Origin: Stachybotrys elegans | Taxonomy: Eukaryota > Ascomycota > Sordariomycetes > Hypocreales > Stachybotryaceae | Direction of reading: 5' to 3' | Length of the DNA: 64,000 bases | NCBI GenBank assembly: GCA_020746835.1 | Contig: JAGPNK010000005.1 | Location: 2,170,001-2,234,000 of the forward strand | Part shown: positions 51,583 through 62,800 of the stretch, piece by piece | Layout: each line of letters opens with the position of its first letter | How positions within the stretch are numbered: position 1 is the first letter of the stretch | Program-made: the position numbers and the translations under genes | The notes under the pieces: generated by a model | Told to the model about the DNA's origin: nothing | What the model saw: only the letters and a program-made list of their open reading frames with translations | Database searches by the model: none

Positions 51583-53847
51583 TCATAGAGGCAGGATAAG
51601 CTCTTCTTCTCCTGTACTTTCAGCAACAGCCACCTTGCCCTTCCACGAATATCTCACGTGGAGAACCTTGTCCTGTCCCGGTGCCGGATCCCAGAAACCA
51701 GGCAGGTAGCCTTTTCGGACACCCTCGGGAATATTGAGAAGACCATCCTTGTCGATGAGCGCGGCCACGGCCACAGTCACATCGGCTACCTCTTCGCCGC
51801 CCCAGCTGCCGTGCTCGTCCTGTACACCGTACTTGGCGCTGAGAATGACCAGTCCGCCCACGGACTGCTGTCTCTTCTGCTGAGCCTCGATGGGTGCGGC
51901 TAGGAGCGCGGACACACGGTCAGCCTCGAGCCGGTGGCAGGCGACGAGGTCGCGCGAAGATTTTGCCAACTCGACGTCACGACGGCGGCGGTGGCGGCGC
52001 GTCTTCCAAAACTGCACGGCCGCCACGCTGGCAAAGGATAGCACCGCCAGCCAGCCTGCCCGTCTGGACGTGCCGGTCATTGGGCAGATGAGCAGGGGCA
52101 GGCTCATGCGCTGGTTGAGGCGCGACCAGTAGATAGACAGGCAGACGCTGCGGGAGCCAAAGGCGAGTTCCAGACCGGCTTTGGAGAGGCGGCCCGCGGG
52201 CCAGAGGTTGCGCAGGGCGAGGTAGCTGCCGAGGATGGGGTTGGCGCTGAGCTCGACTTCCTGGCGATGAGAGCGGCGAGGCAGGGGTGAGATATCCCGC
52301 GTGTAGCGCAGGTAGCCAGCTACAGAGATTGGGGATGCGGATGTGGCCACCGTCCATATGCCAGCGTTGCTCTGGATGGGCTCGGCATCGAGGGCTCGCA
52401 CGGCGCTCTGTTCCCGGATGGGATGGCGCATGAGGGAGGCGAGCTGTCGTTCATGCGGGGCCGTGGTGAAGCCCAGCTCGACCGAAGGGGGCAGCTTGGC
52501 TAGCAAGGTGCCTGGACGGACGAGCTCGGCGAATTCGCTAAAGGAGCGGCATGTGCCCGGCTGGGGGAGCAGGGAGCCGCCGCTGCCCGAGTCGATGCGG
52601 AGGAAGCCATTGCCGGAGAGGACGGGGTGGTGGGCCCCGAGGATGAGGCGAGGTGAGGGCTTTGCCAGAGGGCCGGAGGTTGTGGTGCACTCCAGTATGG
52701 TCGGGAAGGGGGTAGCTGGGAGGGAGACGGGGATGGTGTAGCGGGAGGTTAGGGACTGCGAGGGGAGGACGTCGTACTCCAGCTCGAGAACCTCGTTGAG
52801 CTGACGGTGCGGAAACTCTTGACGCAGCGTCAGGGATGCGGTGGGCAGCAGTCTGCTGCGGTTCTGGGCATCGTGGCGTCTGCTCGTTCCGGCGGTTGGA
52901 CCAATGGGTCGCTGGTGGGATGAGGGGAGGACGGCGTCGTCTGCGATGCCGCAGATGCCCCCTGAGAGAATGAGCAAAGGTCCGTCCAAATCTGGGCGGA
53001 CGTATTTCGCATACCGGGCGAGCCAGGGCAGACGATAAGACAGAGAGTGTCGGAGCGCAAAGTCGAGCGCTGAGGAGCGAGACGCCGGCCTGGATACGTT
53101 TGGCCGTACGACGAGATCCGAGGCCGTCGTCGTGTCCGCCGCGTCCTGGAGGATGGCGTCCTGCAGGGCGAGCCTGTAGCTCAGGGCCTCGGGCTGCGCG
53201 CCCTCGTCCTCCTCCTCGGAGCCGGTGAGGTGGTGTTCGTAGTCCGCCCGGCGGACCGGGTCGATGAGCGTCTCAAAGGCCAGCTGGGCGCGGTCAAAGT
53301 GGCGCCGGGCGAAGGGCTGGACGTGCTCCGGGTAGCTGTCCGGGTAGAAGAGCAGGAACTGGCGGTGGTAGGCGCGGCGGATCTGGGCCGGGACGAGGTC
53401 CCCGCGGCGGGGGAGGCCGAGCGCGCCGTACAGATCTCCCGGCGGCGACAACGACGACGGCGGCAGCGGCGCGCCCTCGCGGTCCTCGTCGCCCTCCGCC
53501 TCCCCCTCCCCCTCCCCCTCCTCCTCCTCGTTGACGACCTCGGAGGCGAGCGTCTGGCGGTCGAAGATGGAGCTGCCGTCGTCGTCAAAGTCGTACTCGC
53601 GGCGCGTGGCGGCGAACTGCTCGTTGAGCGAGTAGCGCGAGTAGGCTGGGCGGAGGCTGTGGCCGTGGGTGCTGCCGGCCGTCGTCGACGTGAGGCGGTA
53701 GCTGCTGCCGGCGTTGCTGCCGCTGCTGTAGATGTGGTTGCTGTGGTTGTGGCTGTGGTTGTCGTGCGAGGTCGAGGGGTTGCGTGCGGGGGCCCGCGAG
53801 CGCGAGCGCGGGACGCGCAGGCTGTTGTTGTAGTCGGCGGGCATCAT
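51583..53847 (-). CDS. DnaJC11-like J protein with DUF3395 domain
   Basis: A single exon of 754 residues. A Ser/His-rich N-terminus and an acidic run (EEEEGEGEGEAEGDEDREG) precede a J domain at about 138-205 (DLYGALGLPR, IRRAYHRQFLLF, FDRAQLAFETLIDPVRRADYEHHL). The HPD tripeptide that stimulates Hsp70 reads YPD (Y168-P169-D170). A long beta-rich region follows. A hydrophobic segment (GWLAVLSFASVAAVQFW, about 613-629) is next to basic residues. The C-terminus matches DUF3395 (VGGLVILSAKYG, VADVTVAVAALI, LPGFWDPAPGQDKVLHVRYSWKG). This order is that of DnaJC11, which works with the MICOS/SAM complex at the mitochondrial outer membrane and in cristae shape. The fungal protein is therefore probably mitochondrial. 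With HPD lost, Hsp70 stimulation by the usual mechanism is doubtful. It starts at the upstream of two adjacent ATGs. Confidence 0.88.
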   Translation of the reverse strand: MMPADYNNSLRVPRSRSRAPARNPSTSHDNHSHNHSNHIYSSGSNAGSSYRLTSTTAGSTHGHSLRPAYSRYSLNEQFAATRREYDFDDDGSSIFDRQTLASEVVNEEEEGEGEGEAEGDEDREGAPLPPSSLSPPGDLYGALGLPRRGDLVPAQIRRAYHRQFLLFYPDSYPEHVQPFARRHFDRAQLAFETLIDPVRRADYEHHLTGSEEEDEGAQPEALSYRLALQDAILQDAADTTTASDLVVRPNVSRPASRSSALDFALRHSLSYRLPWLARYAKYVRPDLDGPLLILSGGICGIADDAVLPSSHQRPIGPTAGTSRRHDAQNRSRLLPTASLTLRQEFPHRQLNEVLELEYDVLPSQSLTSRYTIPVSLPATPFPTILECTTTSGPLAKPSPRLILGAHHPVLSGNGFLRIDSGSGGSLLPQPGTCRSFSEFAELVRPGTLLAKLPPSVELGFTTAPHERQLASLMRHPIREQSAVRALDAEPIQSNAGIWTVATSASPISVAGYLRYTRDISPLPRRSHRQEVELSANPILGSYLALRNLWPAGRLSKAGLELAFGSRSVCLSIYWSRLNQRMSLPLLICPMTGTSRRAGWLAVLSFASVAAVQFWKTRRHRRRRDVELAKSSRDLVACHRLEADRVSALLAAPIEAQQKRQQSVGGLVILSAKYGVQDEHGSWGGEEVADVTVAVAALIDKDGLLNIPEGVRKGYLPGFWDPAPGQDKVLHVRYSWKGKVAVAESTGEEELILPL

Positions 53848-56800
53848 CGTGGGCGTTCTCCTGTCATGGGAGTTGCTCTATGCGCGGGCGACGATCCTCA
53901 GTATGGTGTTTTTTTGGGTATTTTAGCTTCACAGGGCCGGCGGGACATGACGCGGCATTGCCATGTGGCATTTCACGGGGAAAATTGGACACGGCTCTCT
54001 TTTTTTCGTTTAAGTGGTTTTTTTTTTCTTCTTCATTTTTTTATTATTTCTATTCATCTAAGGATGTAGTGAGGGTGGTGTGTTGATTGGCCGAGGGGTG
54101 GAGGGATGTTAAATTGATGTTTATGCGTTGAGGGGAAGCGGTCTGAGTGAGGCTGACTTACCCTAGAGCTGCGATGTGTCACGGTGGATGGTGAGGATGC
54201 TGCATGAAGATGAGAAGATGGATTTGGGTCTTTATGCATTGTGTTTCTGGAGGATTCTATCATGGGAACTGGGTAGCTTGATGTTTCTGGGTGATTGAAG
54301 TGACACACGCGGATTGCGATGACTGTGATTAACGTGAGAATGGTGAGGCATTCGTTCAGTTGGGGATTCGACCTGGCTTGATATGAAGGTGATACAACAA
54401 CCATAACGTCTAATATACCCATCAAACGAAGTGACAGACATAGATCGTCCACGACATGTTTCTGATCTATCACCCGAACATGTCCATATCGATGAATCAA
54501 GCGCAGACATGACTACCAAACACTCCAACTACGACTGACTGAGTGAGCACACAACAACCATCGCCAATCACCCACCCTCCGACAGGGCAATCAACCTACC
54601 CGAGACGACGCACGCGTCCCTGCCGCCTCGTGAGATGGCATCAGCCGCATGTCAGACCCGGCCCAGGTGACCCTCGGCAACCCGAGCAGATACGGGCTGC
54701 ATGCAAAGTCTCGGCCCTACTAGACGGGACAGGCAATAACAGGAAAGTTTGAGTTAACGAAACGGTGTCTTATAGCTGAACCAGCTTATTATGCAGGTAG
54801 GCGCCAACCCCCCGCGCGCGAGCATCTGGGAAGCAGGGCAATCCCAGCTTCACCAATTTTTTTTCAACCCATGGGACGGCAAGACACGGAGATGAAAGAA
54901 GGGCTACGTGGAATCGGACGATTGGGACGTCTAGCCTGCCGACTATGAGAGCGGGGTTTTTTTCCCTCTTCAGCTTGTATGCTTGTTTGATTCTCGTGTT
55001 AGCTGACCCAGGGCGCCGGGCTGGATCTTGAGCTTATCAGCGATCCAGGATGCTCAATAGTAGCAACCAAGAAAGGGGAATGGGGAGGGGGTGCGCGTGG
55101 CGGCGCGCGATGGGCTGAAGCGCTATTAGATTGTGCTGTGTGTCTACTGTGTGTACCTACCGCCCAGGCTCGGGATGGGGAAAATTGCATCACCAACAGT
55201 GGCTGCTTGCGTGAGAGAGAGAGAGAGAGTGTGTGTGGATTTGGCGCCTTGCGTGCATTCGGTGAGGAGCATGTCAGAAACCAAATCAAGAAAAAAGACA
55301 ACAACATGGGGGAGTGTTTTGGGAGATCGACATGGCAATCTGATGGGGGGATTGTCGAGAGCTGATTCCCCCATGCCGGGACCATCCACGCCTAGCCCGT
55401 CCCACAGCTGGTGCATGATAAGGATGGAAAAAAGAACAAAAAAGAGGGTGTGAAGCCCGCAAGCGATGCGTTGTCCACGGCATTGTGTGTGCGGGTGCCT
55501 GAAGATGAGTGGCGCGACGGGCGGGATCCACGGGAGCTGTAGATGGCGATGTTGTTTACTTGCTTTTTCCTTCTTCGTCCTGCATCCAGCTCCTGTTTAC
55601 GCCTGATGGTGCCAGGTTCGACGTTGATGAGAATCAAGGAGGCTGGGGTCGGCAGCCGACAGTCACCAAGACGAATGTCCCATGCTTGGCTGTCCGATCG
55701 ATCTCTCTCACCTGAACCGCGCATGAGGGCTGCTCAGAAAACCAAGGCAAAATGCTGCTGCTTGCTTGGAACAGCCGGGCGCTACGCAGGGGAGAGACAC
55801 GCGGTGTAAGACAGGAGGAGCGCGTTAAGTGGGCGTATTCCTTCTCGACGATACTGTATGCCTGCCTGCCTTGTCTTTGCCGGATATTATTGTTGTTATT
55901 TGTTGTTGTTGAGTCGTGTTGTGGTTGCGTCTCTCATGCATCGAGGTGGACACGCCGCCGCCAATAGCACCGGAAACAAAAACTTAAGAGCCAGGGGCAC
56001 GATGATCGATCGCAGGCGTCATGTACGATGGACACGCAGAAGTCGAGTCGGGGACTAACGCTGGAAGCGCCCACTTTGCGTTGCTTTTCCTGGGTTTTGG
56101 CTGCGGGAGGGACCCCGCCTGATGGGAAGGCTGGCTGGGCCTTGTTGAAGATGGAGAATTAGTGACAAGAAACCGGATTGTTCTGTCTGGTCCGCAGGCA
56201 GACAAGTCGGCCAAGATGAAGATGGATGTCTCGGCTCGAGCAAAGCCGATGCTGGAGCACATGGGCAAAATACCGAAACAAGATCACCGCCCACCCGCAT
56301 CTTGCTCTGTGTGTGTTGCATGCATGCGTGTTATGCCAGACACGCGTGCGCCGCCCATGTCATTTGTGTGTATGCGGATGCGTCTTGTGTTGCATTTGCG
56401 TGGTGTTTTTTTTGCGCATCGCGTGGGTGAAAATCACCCGCAGCAGGCGAAGGGATCGATTCGCGTCACAGCCCCAACTTGGAAACATGTTTTCTTCTGT
56501 CCGTCTTGGGCGTAGCCGCATTGGGGCAATGGGAATCATTACTGATGATCCCTGGGCATCGCGAATCCTGCCAGGATGCCTGTCTGCCTGTCTGCCTGTC
56601 TTGGCTGCCGTCCGTCTCGTCTGTCCTTCAGGTCAAGGACCGTGAGGCGCCCCGTCAGATACGGAAACCAGAATCATGGACTGGTAGGGCGCGTTCCTGG
56701 ATTCCATGTGCCATTGTCTGTTTGTTGGCTGGAGTCGTTGCCCACATGGCCAGACGTCTCAACAGCCCCGGCGAATCAGCGCCGCCCTCGGGCCAGGAAT

Positions 56801-58700
56801 AGCCCTGCGCCTGAGACCGCGCAAGTTCCGAGTGGCTCTCCTCCAGCCGCTCGCGAGCAAGCAGGCAAGCTGACGCAAGACGACGATGGCGCCATGCCGA
56901 CCAATTGGCCCCCCTTGAAGCGCCATTTCGTCTTGCATCGGCTTCGCCCTCTTGTCGCCACCGCCGCAATGCCCCCTCTCCCCTCTCCCCTCAAGGGGTC
57001 CTTGTCTCTTTGTTGGTTGTAGAGACACCGAACGGATGGTCGCCCGGTATTGCCTGAGCAGCTGATTGTGGGGAAAAGGGAGAGACGGACGAGGGTTTGT
57101 GTGAGATTCCTGATGATCATGGAGTTGCAATTGCTGGTCTGGACTGTCTGATTGGTCGAGGGGCCCCGGCGGACCTTGTTCAACCCAGCAAGAGCCATGC
57201 ACATCACGAGGCAAGGAAGGAACCACCGGTTCGACGAGACTTGGGCCAAGAGAAGAGACATGCGCTTTGCTCGCTGATAGGCTCCTGTTTGTCGCCTTGC
57301 CCTACTGTGACCAGCTCACCAACAGCCATGGCCGACGAGACACCCCGATTCGCTGCTTTCCCCTCTCAGCTCGCCTCAAACCCCTCTTTCCCACTCGCCC
57401 CCCTCCCCTGGCTGGCGCCCGACATGCCTTGCACGGACGCTCTTCTCCAGAATAGCCTTTCTTTTCGGGGCATCACCAACATCAAGTTTGCCTTCCTTGC
57501 TTGAGGGGGAGGGGGGGGTGGTAAAATGCAAAGACGTGCCCGGGCCAAGTCAGCAAGTGAGAAAGCAGCGAAGCAGGTGCCAGAGGTTTGCGATTCGCGG
57601 GGTACGGACTGCCCCCGGTGATATGGAATATGAAAAGCGAACAGGCCGCAAAAGCTAGCCGCCACCCATCCGGACCTCTGGCCAAGCCCGGCGATGACCG
57701 ACCGTATTTGCTCGCTCGTGACCGGTGCCGCCCATTGACCGACGGTAGGTGAATAGGCGACGATGAAGCACAAGAGCCGAGAGACGTCAGCCTGGCGCGC
57801 GGATATGCTCGTAGGGCGCTTCATGCACTGTGGTCTCTGCACGGCGTGGCACGTCGCTCACGCCATGTGTCTCTGCACCGAACCCCGTGCGTCACAATTG
57901 ACGATGCGTCCAAGGCCAAGGCGAGCCGCAGGGTTCACTGCGCGATTGATGACATTTTCAACTCATGGGCGTTTCCCGCCAAAAGATCGTCCAGGCGCAG
58001 CCGCCGCCGCCGCCACGCGCACGATCCCTCCCGAGACGCCGCCACCCAGCCCACGAGGGAGGGCGCAGTCCGAGGTAGAGGGAGAGAAAGGAAAGAAGCC
58101 AGGAAGCTATTCCCAGCCGGCTTGCCGCGTGACAAGACCACGGGCCCTTGAGATGAAGGGCGATCTCGTGGCTGCGGAGAGGCCGGTAGCGGTGGAGGCT
58201 GGCGGCGGAGGGGACTGGATTGCAATCCCGGCTCTTCGCCCGCTTGAGAGCAATGCTCAGCGTAATATCAGGGCTCCATCGGGAAGCTGGACGAAGCCCG
58301 GAGCCTCGACGGTCGTGCCCCGAGATTTCACAAGGGAGAAGAGAGAAGAAGGGAGAATGGGGGCTGGCGGTCACAAGCCTAAGAATTTTGTTCACAAGGA
58401 AAAAAAAGACCAAAAGGATTGGACATTCACAAAGCGGCAACATGTGCACGTCTGTGTGGCCGTTGCATACTCCGCCGAGAAGGAAGAAGCCCTGGACCGG
58501 TACCGACCATCATCACCTCATGCAACCGATGCCCCTGCCCTGCCCTGCCCTGTGACTTACCACGTCTCTATAAATGTATGATGAGGGGGCTTGGTGACAA
58601 TGCAGCCATCGTCCCCACGGACACGACGGTGAAAATTACTCATGACGCCCGTGGAGATGCTGGTCCGAGAGACGGTATGAAGTAAGAAGCCATGGGGACG

Positions 58701-58733
58701 CGTCGAAGCGTGTCGAAGCGTGTCAGAGCGTGT
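58701..58733. repeat. 10-bp tandem repeat, three copies
   Basis: Units cgtcgaagcg, tgtcgaagcg and tgtcagagcg, then tgt. A short degenerate minisatellite in the gene desert. Confidence 0.85.
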
Positions 58734-59822
58734 AAATGGGAGGGGTCTGTTTCGCGTGTCTAACCTAGTATCACATTTTTCTCTTCTTTTTCCTCCGCCT
58801 ATGTATGTGCTCGGTTTCACCCGGGGACGCGTTGCTACGGGCTGTTACCTTAGCACGACTCCATTCCTTAGCATATGTCCCCTCACAAACGAACAAGGTA
58901 CCTTGATAATTCTTCGCATTTTCGGAGACACGCCCCCTTCCCTTCCCCCCGTCGACGGAAGGGACGGTACAGTGACAGGGAAAAAAAATCTAGACCATGC
59001 TGATGGGAGGAGAAGAGGGGGCTTTTTAGCTAGCCGAGGCGTAGTTGAGGGAACCAGGGCGCCGATGTACGTAAGGCGCTGGGCTTGGGCTCCTCCAAAT
59101 TCTGGAGACGCAGTACATAGAAGGGAGGGAGACGAGAGGGGCGGAGGACGTTGATCAAATAAGAAAAAAGAGAAGAAAAAAACCAATTGCATCTGACAAG
59201 AGAACAAATAGCCAGCAATAGTAGTGTTGGGCGTGGATCGTCCAAGCCCTCCTCCACAGTGCCGTGCAGTAGTCAAGGGCCCTTACTCACTACTACAACA
59301 CCCTCCCCCGCCTCGGGCTGCGGCGGTTTCGGCGTGGATTAAAAATGGCATGGCTCTTGCATGTATGTGCCTCATGGAGCGGTAATGCCATAGTCGGCCG
59401 CAACGCCAAGGCGAGAAGTTGGACATGGCATGGCGTCATGACCATTGAGGTGGCTGGTCGACGGGGCAATCTGCGGATGTCTACGGAAGAGGTCGATGGG
59501 ACACGAGGGAACCTTTTTTTATTACCCCCCTGCACTTCCCTTACCGACAGCTTGCCGAGCGAAACTAAATGCGCTTGGCCCAGGCAAAGCACAAGCTCGC
59601 AGGCTGCATTAGCCCGTGTGAAAGCCCGGGGATGAGTCTGGTCGGCGGAACGCATAAGGTTTGCTCGCCTCGGTCATCTCCTCGCCTTTGACAAAGCTAT
59701 CAATAATAATAAAAAGGTCGAATTATTGGCAATTCTAAGGGACCCCAACATTGCAATTTAAAGGAATCAATATTATTGGAAGAATGCACGCGCCAGCCAC
59801 GGGAAGCACACAGGCGCGCGCA

Positions 59823-59834
59823 GGGGGGGGGGGG
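59823..59834. repeat. Poly-G run of 12
   Basis: A homopolymer of 12 G. It is liable to length errors in sequencing. Confidence 0.9.
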
Positions 59835-62800
59835 AGGGTGCGTTTGCGGCTGTGGAGACCCCGCCGATTTCCTCTTGCAGCCTAGATCCGTCGCGTCTAA
59901 TTTTCAGCCTCATTCCGTAGAGGCGGGCGCGTCTGCACGCCATACCCAAGGAGGAAGGCTTCCAGAATGAAGTCCGAGTGGCGTTCACAGACTATACCGT
60001 ATAGGGAAGCGTCACACGTGCATAAGGGTGGGTTAGTTCTTTTTTGTGCAGGATCCACCCTGGCAGGTGTGGGGACAATACCCGTGGTTATCCTTTTTGG
60101 GAGAGCATTAAATTTCTTATACAGTGGACAAAACGAATTAATACAGCAACGTGCATGGCCTGCATTTGAGGATGACTTCATACATAGAGCTTCGATTTTT
60201 TTTGCTCTTCCTGTTTCCCCTCCTTGTTGCTTGATCAACCAGCCTCCTCCGCGGGGCTGTCTGCGACATTTCTTTACCGATCGACTGTCGCTTGTCTGCA
60301 CGTCTGCCCGACCCAGGCTTCGTGGGACGGCGGGACGCACGCCACTATATTCTTTTTGCTTCTTCCTCTATCTTTGTTCCCGTTGCGAGGGTGGATTGGA
60401 GGCGTGTGCAGAGCGGCGGTGAAGTTTTGCGCGCGCGCGCGTCCTTTTTTCCAATGAAGTATCGCTCACGTAACATGTATCCAGCGAGACATGGTCAGGC
60501 ATTACTACTCCAATCCAATATACCCCGAACCCCATTTCGAGTGAAGGAAAATTTCTTCCTTCTTCCTTCAATTAATGGTTCATTTTTCCTGCCGTCTCCG
60601 GGACGGGACCGCCCCACATAAATGCCGGCCCGTCGCTATGCCGTTTCTGCCGAATGGACCCGAAAACTCTGCTTTCTCTCTCTTGTTCCGTTCCTATTTC
60701 CCTCGTAGTGGATCTTTGGACCCCGAAATGTAGCAGAAGCGAAGAGGGGATAGGAGGAAGAAAAAAGGTGGCAGGAATTACGGAAAGTTTAGAGGGGTCC
60801 GGTCGTTGTATGATGCGTTGATGCTTTGCTTCGTGGCGGAGAGACATTGGTGCTCTACAGTGGTGACGGGGCTCTCGGATGAAACACGCCCTGCTGATAA
60901 TCGAAGCGGCAGTCATACCGACGATCTCTGACATGCTCATTACATCTTACTGTGTACGTTCTACTCTGTACATAGATACAGAGTGCGGTGTGCAAGCGAT
61001 CGAATCGAGAACCGGCAGGAAAAAACCTGCCAAGACTTTTTTTTCTTCTTGTCTATGGAGACAACTAGCTCTCGGACGCATAGTCAGGGTCTGGTATCAC
61101 GTCTAAACGCGACCTATTGCCTCTCTCTGCATAGGTAGTGCTGTGGGCTCACTGGTTGCCCCGTTGTTCTCTGCCTGGCGCTCGACCAATTGTGCGACAA
61201 GACGACTTCCTGGAGAGTCCATCGTGGAGCTTGACGTAAAAGGCTTGCTGCATGCACTTAAACACCTCCTGGCACCTGGGGCCACCCCTCGTCAGACTAG
61301 GGCCGTGACAAGAAAACGAGGTCTTGGGGTGTTTAGGTCCGATCGATGGTTCCGTTGTCGAAGTGCCGTCTGAAGCGAACACGCGTTGCGCCCACACATC
61401 CGAGCGAGCGACAACCTCTCAGACCCTCTGTGGATTGAGATTGTCGAGCTTTTTCCGACGGCACCGCGCTGACGGGCCAGTAAGAGGAGCCAGGGACAAA
61501 TGGCTAGACCGGACCAGGGGGTGGTTGGGGCCTACGGCCGCGCGGGGTGTTTCGAGCATACTACCGAGTACGTACATACAAGACGTGCCCGGCAACTTCA
61601 GGTCGTGGGAAGTCTGGAACCTAGGCCTGGCGTTGCCTAGAGGCTGCAGTGTCCTCCACAGGCAAGACGTCATGTGGAGGTTGGTTCGCCGAAAGACGCC
61701 CTGTCTACAGCGTACGGCTGGGGCCGTTTGCACCGGGCAACGCTGCTGGTGGATTGGGACAGACCGACCGCTGCATGGTGCATTTGTGTGAGCGTTAGCA
61801 TACACGAATGAATGCCTGCCTGCCTTCATGCATGCACAATGGGGAGGGCGGCGGCTGAGACCAGCTTATGCGCAGGCAGTAGCCCAGCCAATGGCCGTCG
61901 CCGACGGCAGTTTCTGCTCGTTTGGAGTCAAGGCCGTTGGGCGGAGCTGTCTGGCCGGGCTGGGGTCTAATTGGAGAAACGTGGCTGTGGCCGGTTCGGC
62001 CTCGGGCTGGCCTGACCAAGTTCCTTGAATCACGAGTTGCGACTGCGTCTATCTGTGTGTGTGTCTGTGATAGGTGACCGTGCACGGGCGATCATCATGG
62101 CCGATCGTCTCAGCAGGTGTCATGGCCACCTGATTGATACCTCTAGGACGGCATCCCCCGCACGCAGCAGGAGCCAGCGCCATCGGCCATGGTGAGGTTA
62201 CCGAGGCGGCGGGAACCGGCTTATGGTGTAATACTCTGTAGCGAGGGCTGCTTTCTGACGGCGTGGCGGATCGGTAGCGCCAGCAGGGGAAGGGAGAAGG
62301 AGACAGCCAGCTCCGAACCAGGCTTAGAAGGAGGCCATCGAAGAATGGAGACTTTTTGGGATGTTAATACGATAGTAGATGCGACCACGTAGGTCTAGGC
62401 ACAGCGCCGCAAGGACTTTGAATGCTGCTAATGAGTTGCTAGCAGCTAGGGACCCGATGGGATGATTTGCCTGTGGGTTCTCTTTAAAAATGGAGTCTGA
62501 GCTTTGGATTGAAACGTGGTACGGTTGAGGTTGCCGGGTTATCAACTCGCGTATTGCTGGGGTGAAGGGCATTGACCTCTAGGTTGGGACGTTTCCAAAG
62601 TGACGATGCCATGAATGAATGAGAATCAAACTTCAAACGGCGCATGGTCCGTCTGCGCATCGGAGGTCATGGGTTGAGGCGTGTCGGTGACAGAGACAGA
62701 GACAGGTAGAGATAGACCGCCATCGCGTTGGAGGCTGCGTAGTAGTTTGCGTGGAACTTCGGTTATTCCCCTGCTCTTTTTTTCTTTCTTTTCTTTTTTA

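Noticed and set aside
53230..54069. Plus-strand open frame of 279 codons
   Set aside because: It is antisense to the N-terminal, repeat-rich part of the DnaJC11-like gene, whose domains are clear. Its own translation is Val/Ala/Arg-rich and lacks any domain.
57763..58581. Open frame of 272 codons on the plus strand in the gene desert
   Set aside because: No domain, signal peptide or promoter-like lead-in. Composition is Arg/Ala/Pro/Gly-rich as expected for a chance frame in GC-rich DNA, and it overlaps other open frames on both strands.
60999..61020. Possible tRNA TPsiC-like stretch near 61010
   Set aside because: The reverse strand shows ggttctcgattcg-like sequence, but no B-box consensus and no cloverleaf could be paired. 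No tRNA was supportable elsewhere in the window either.
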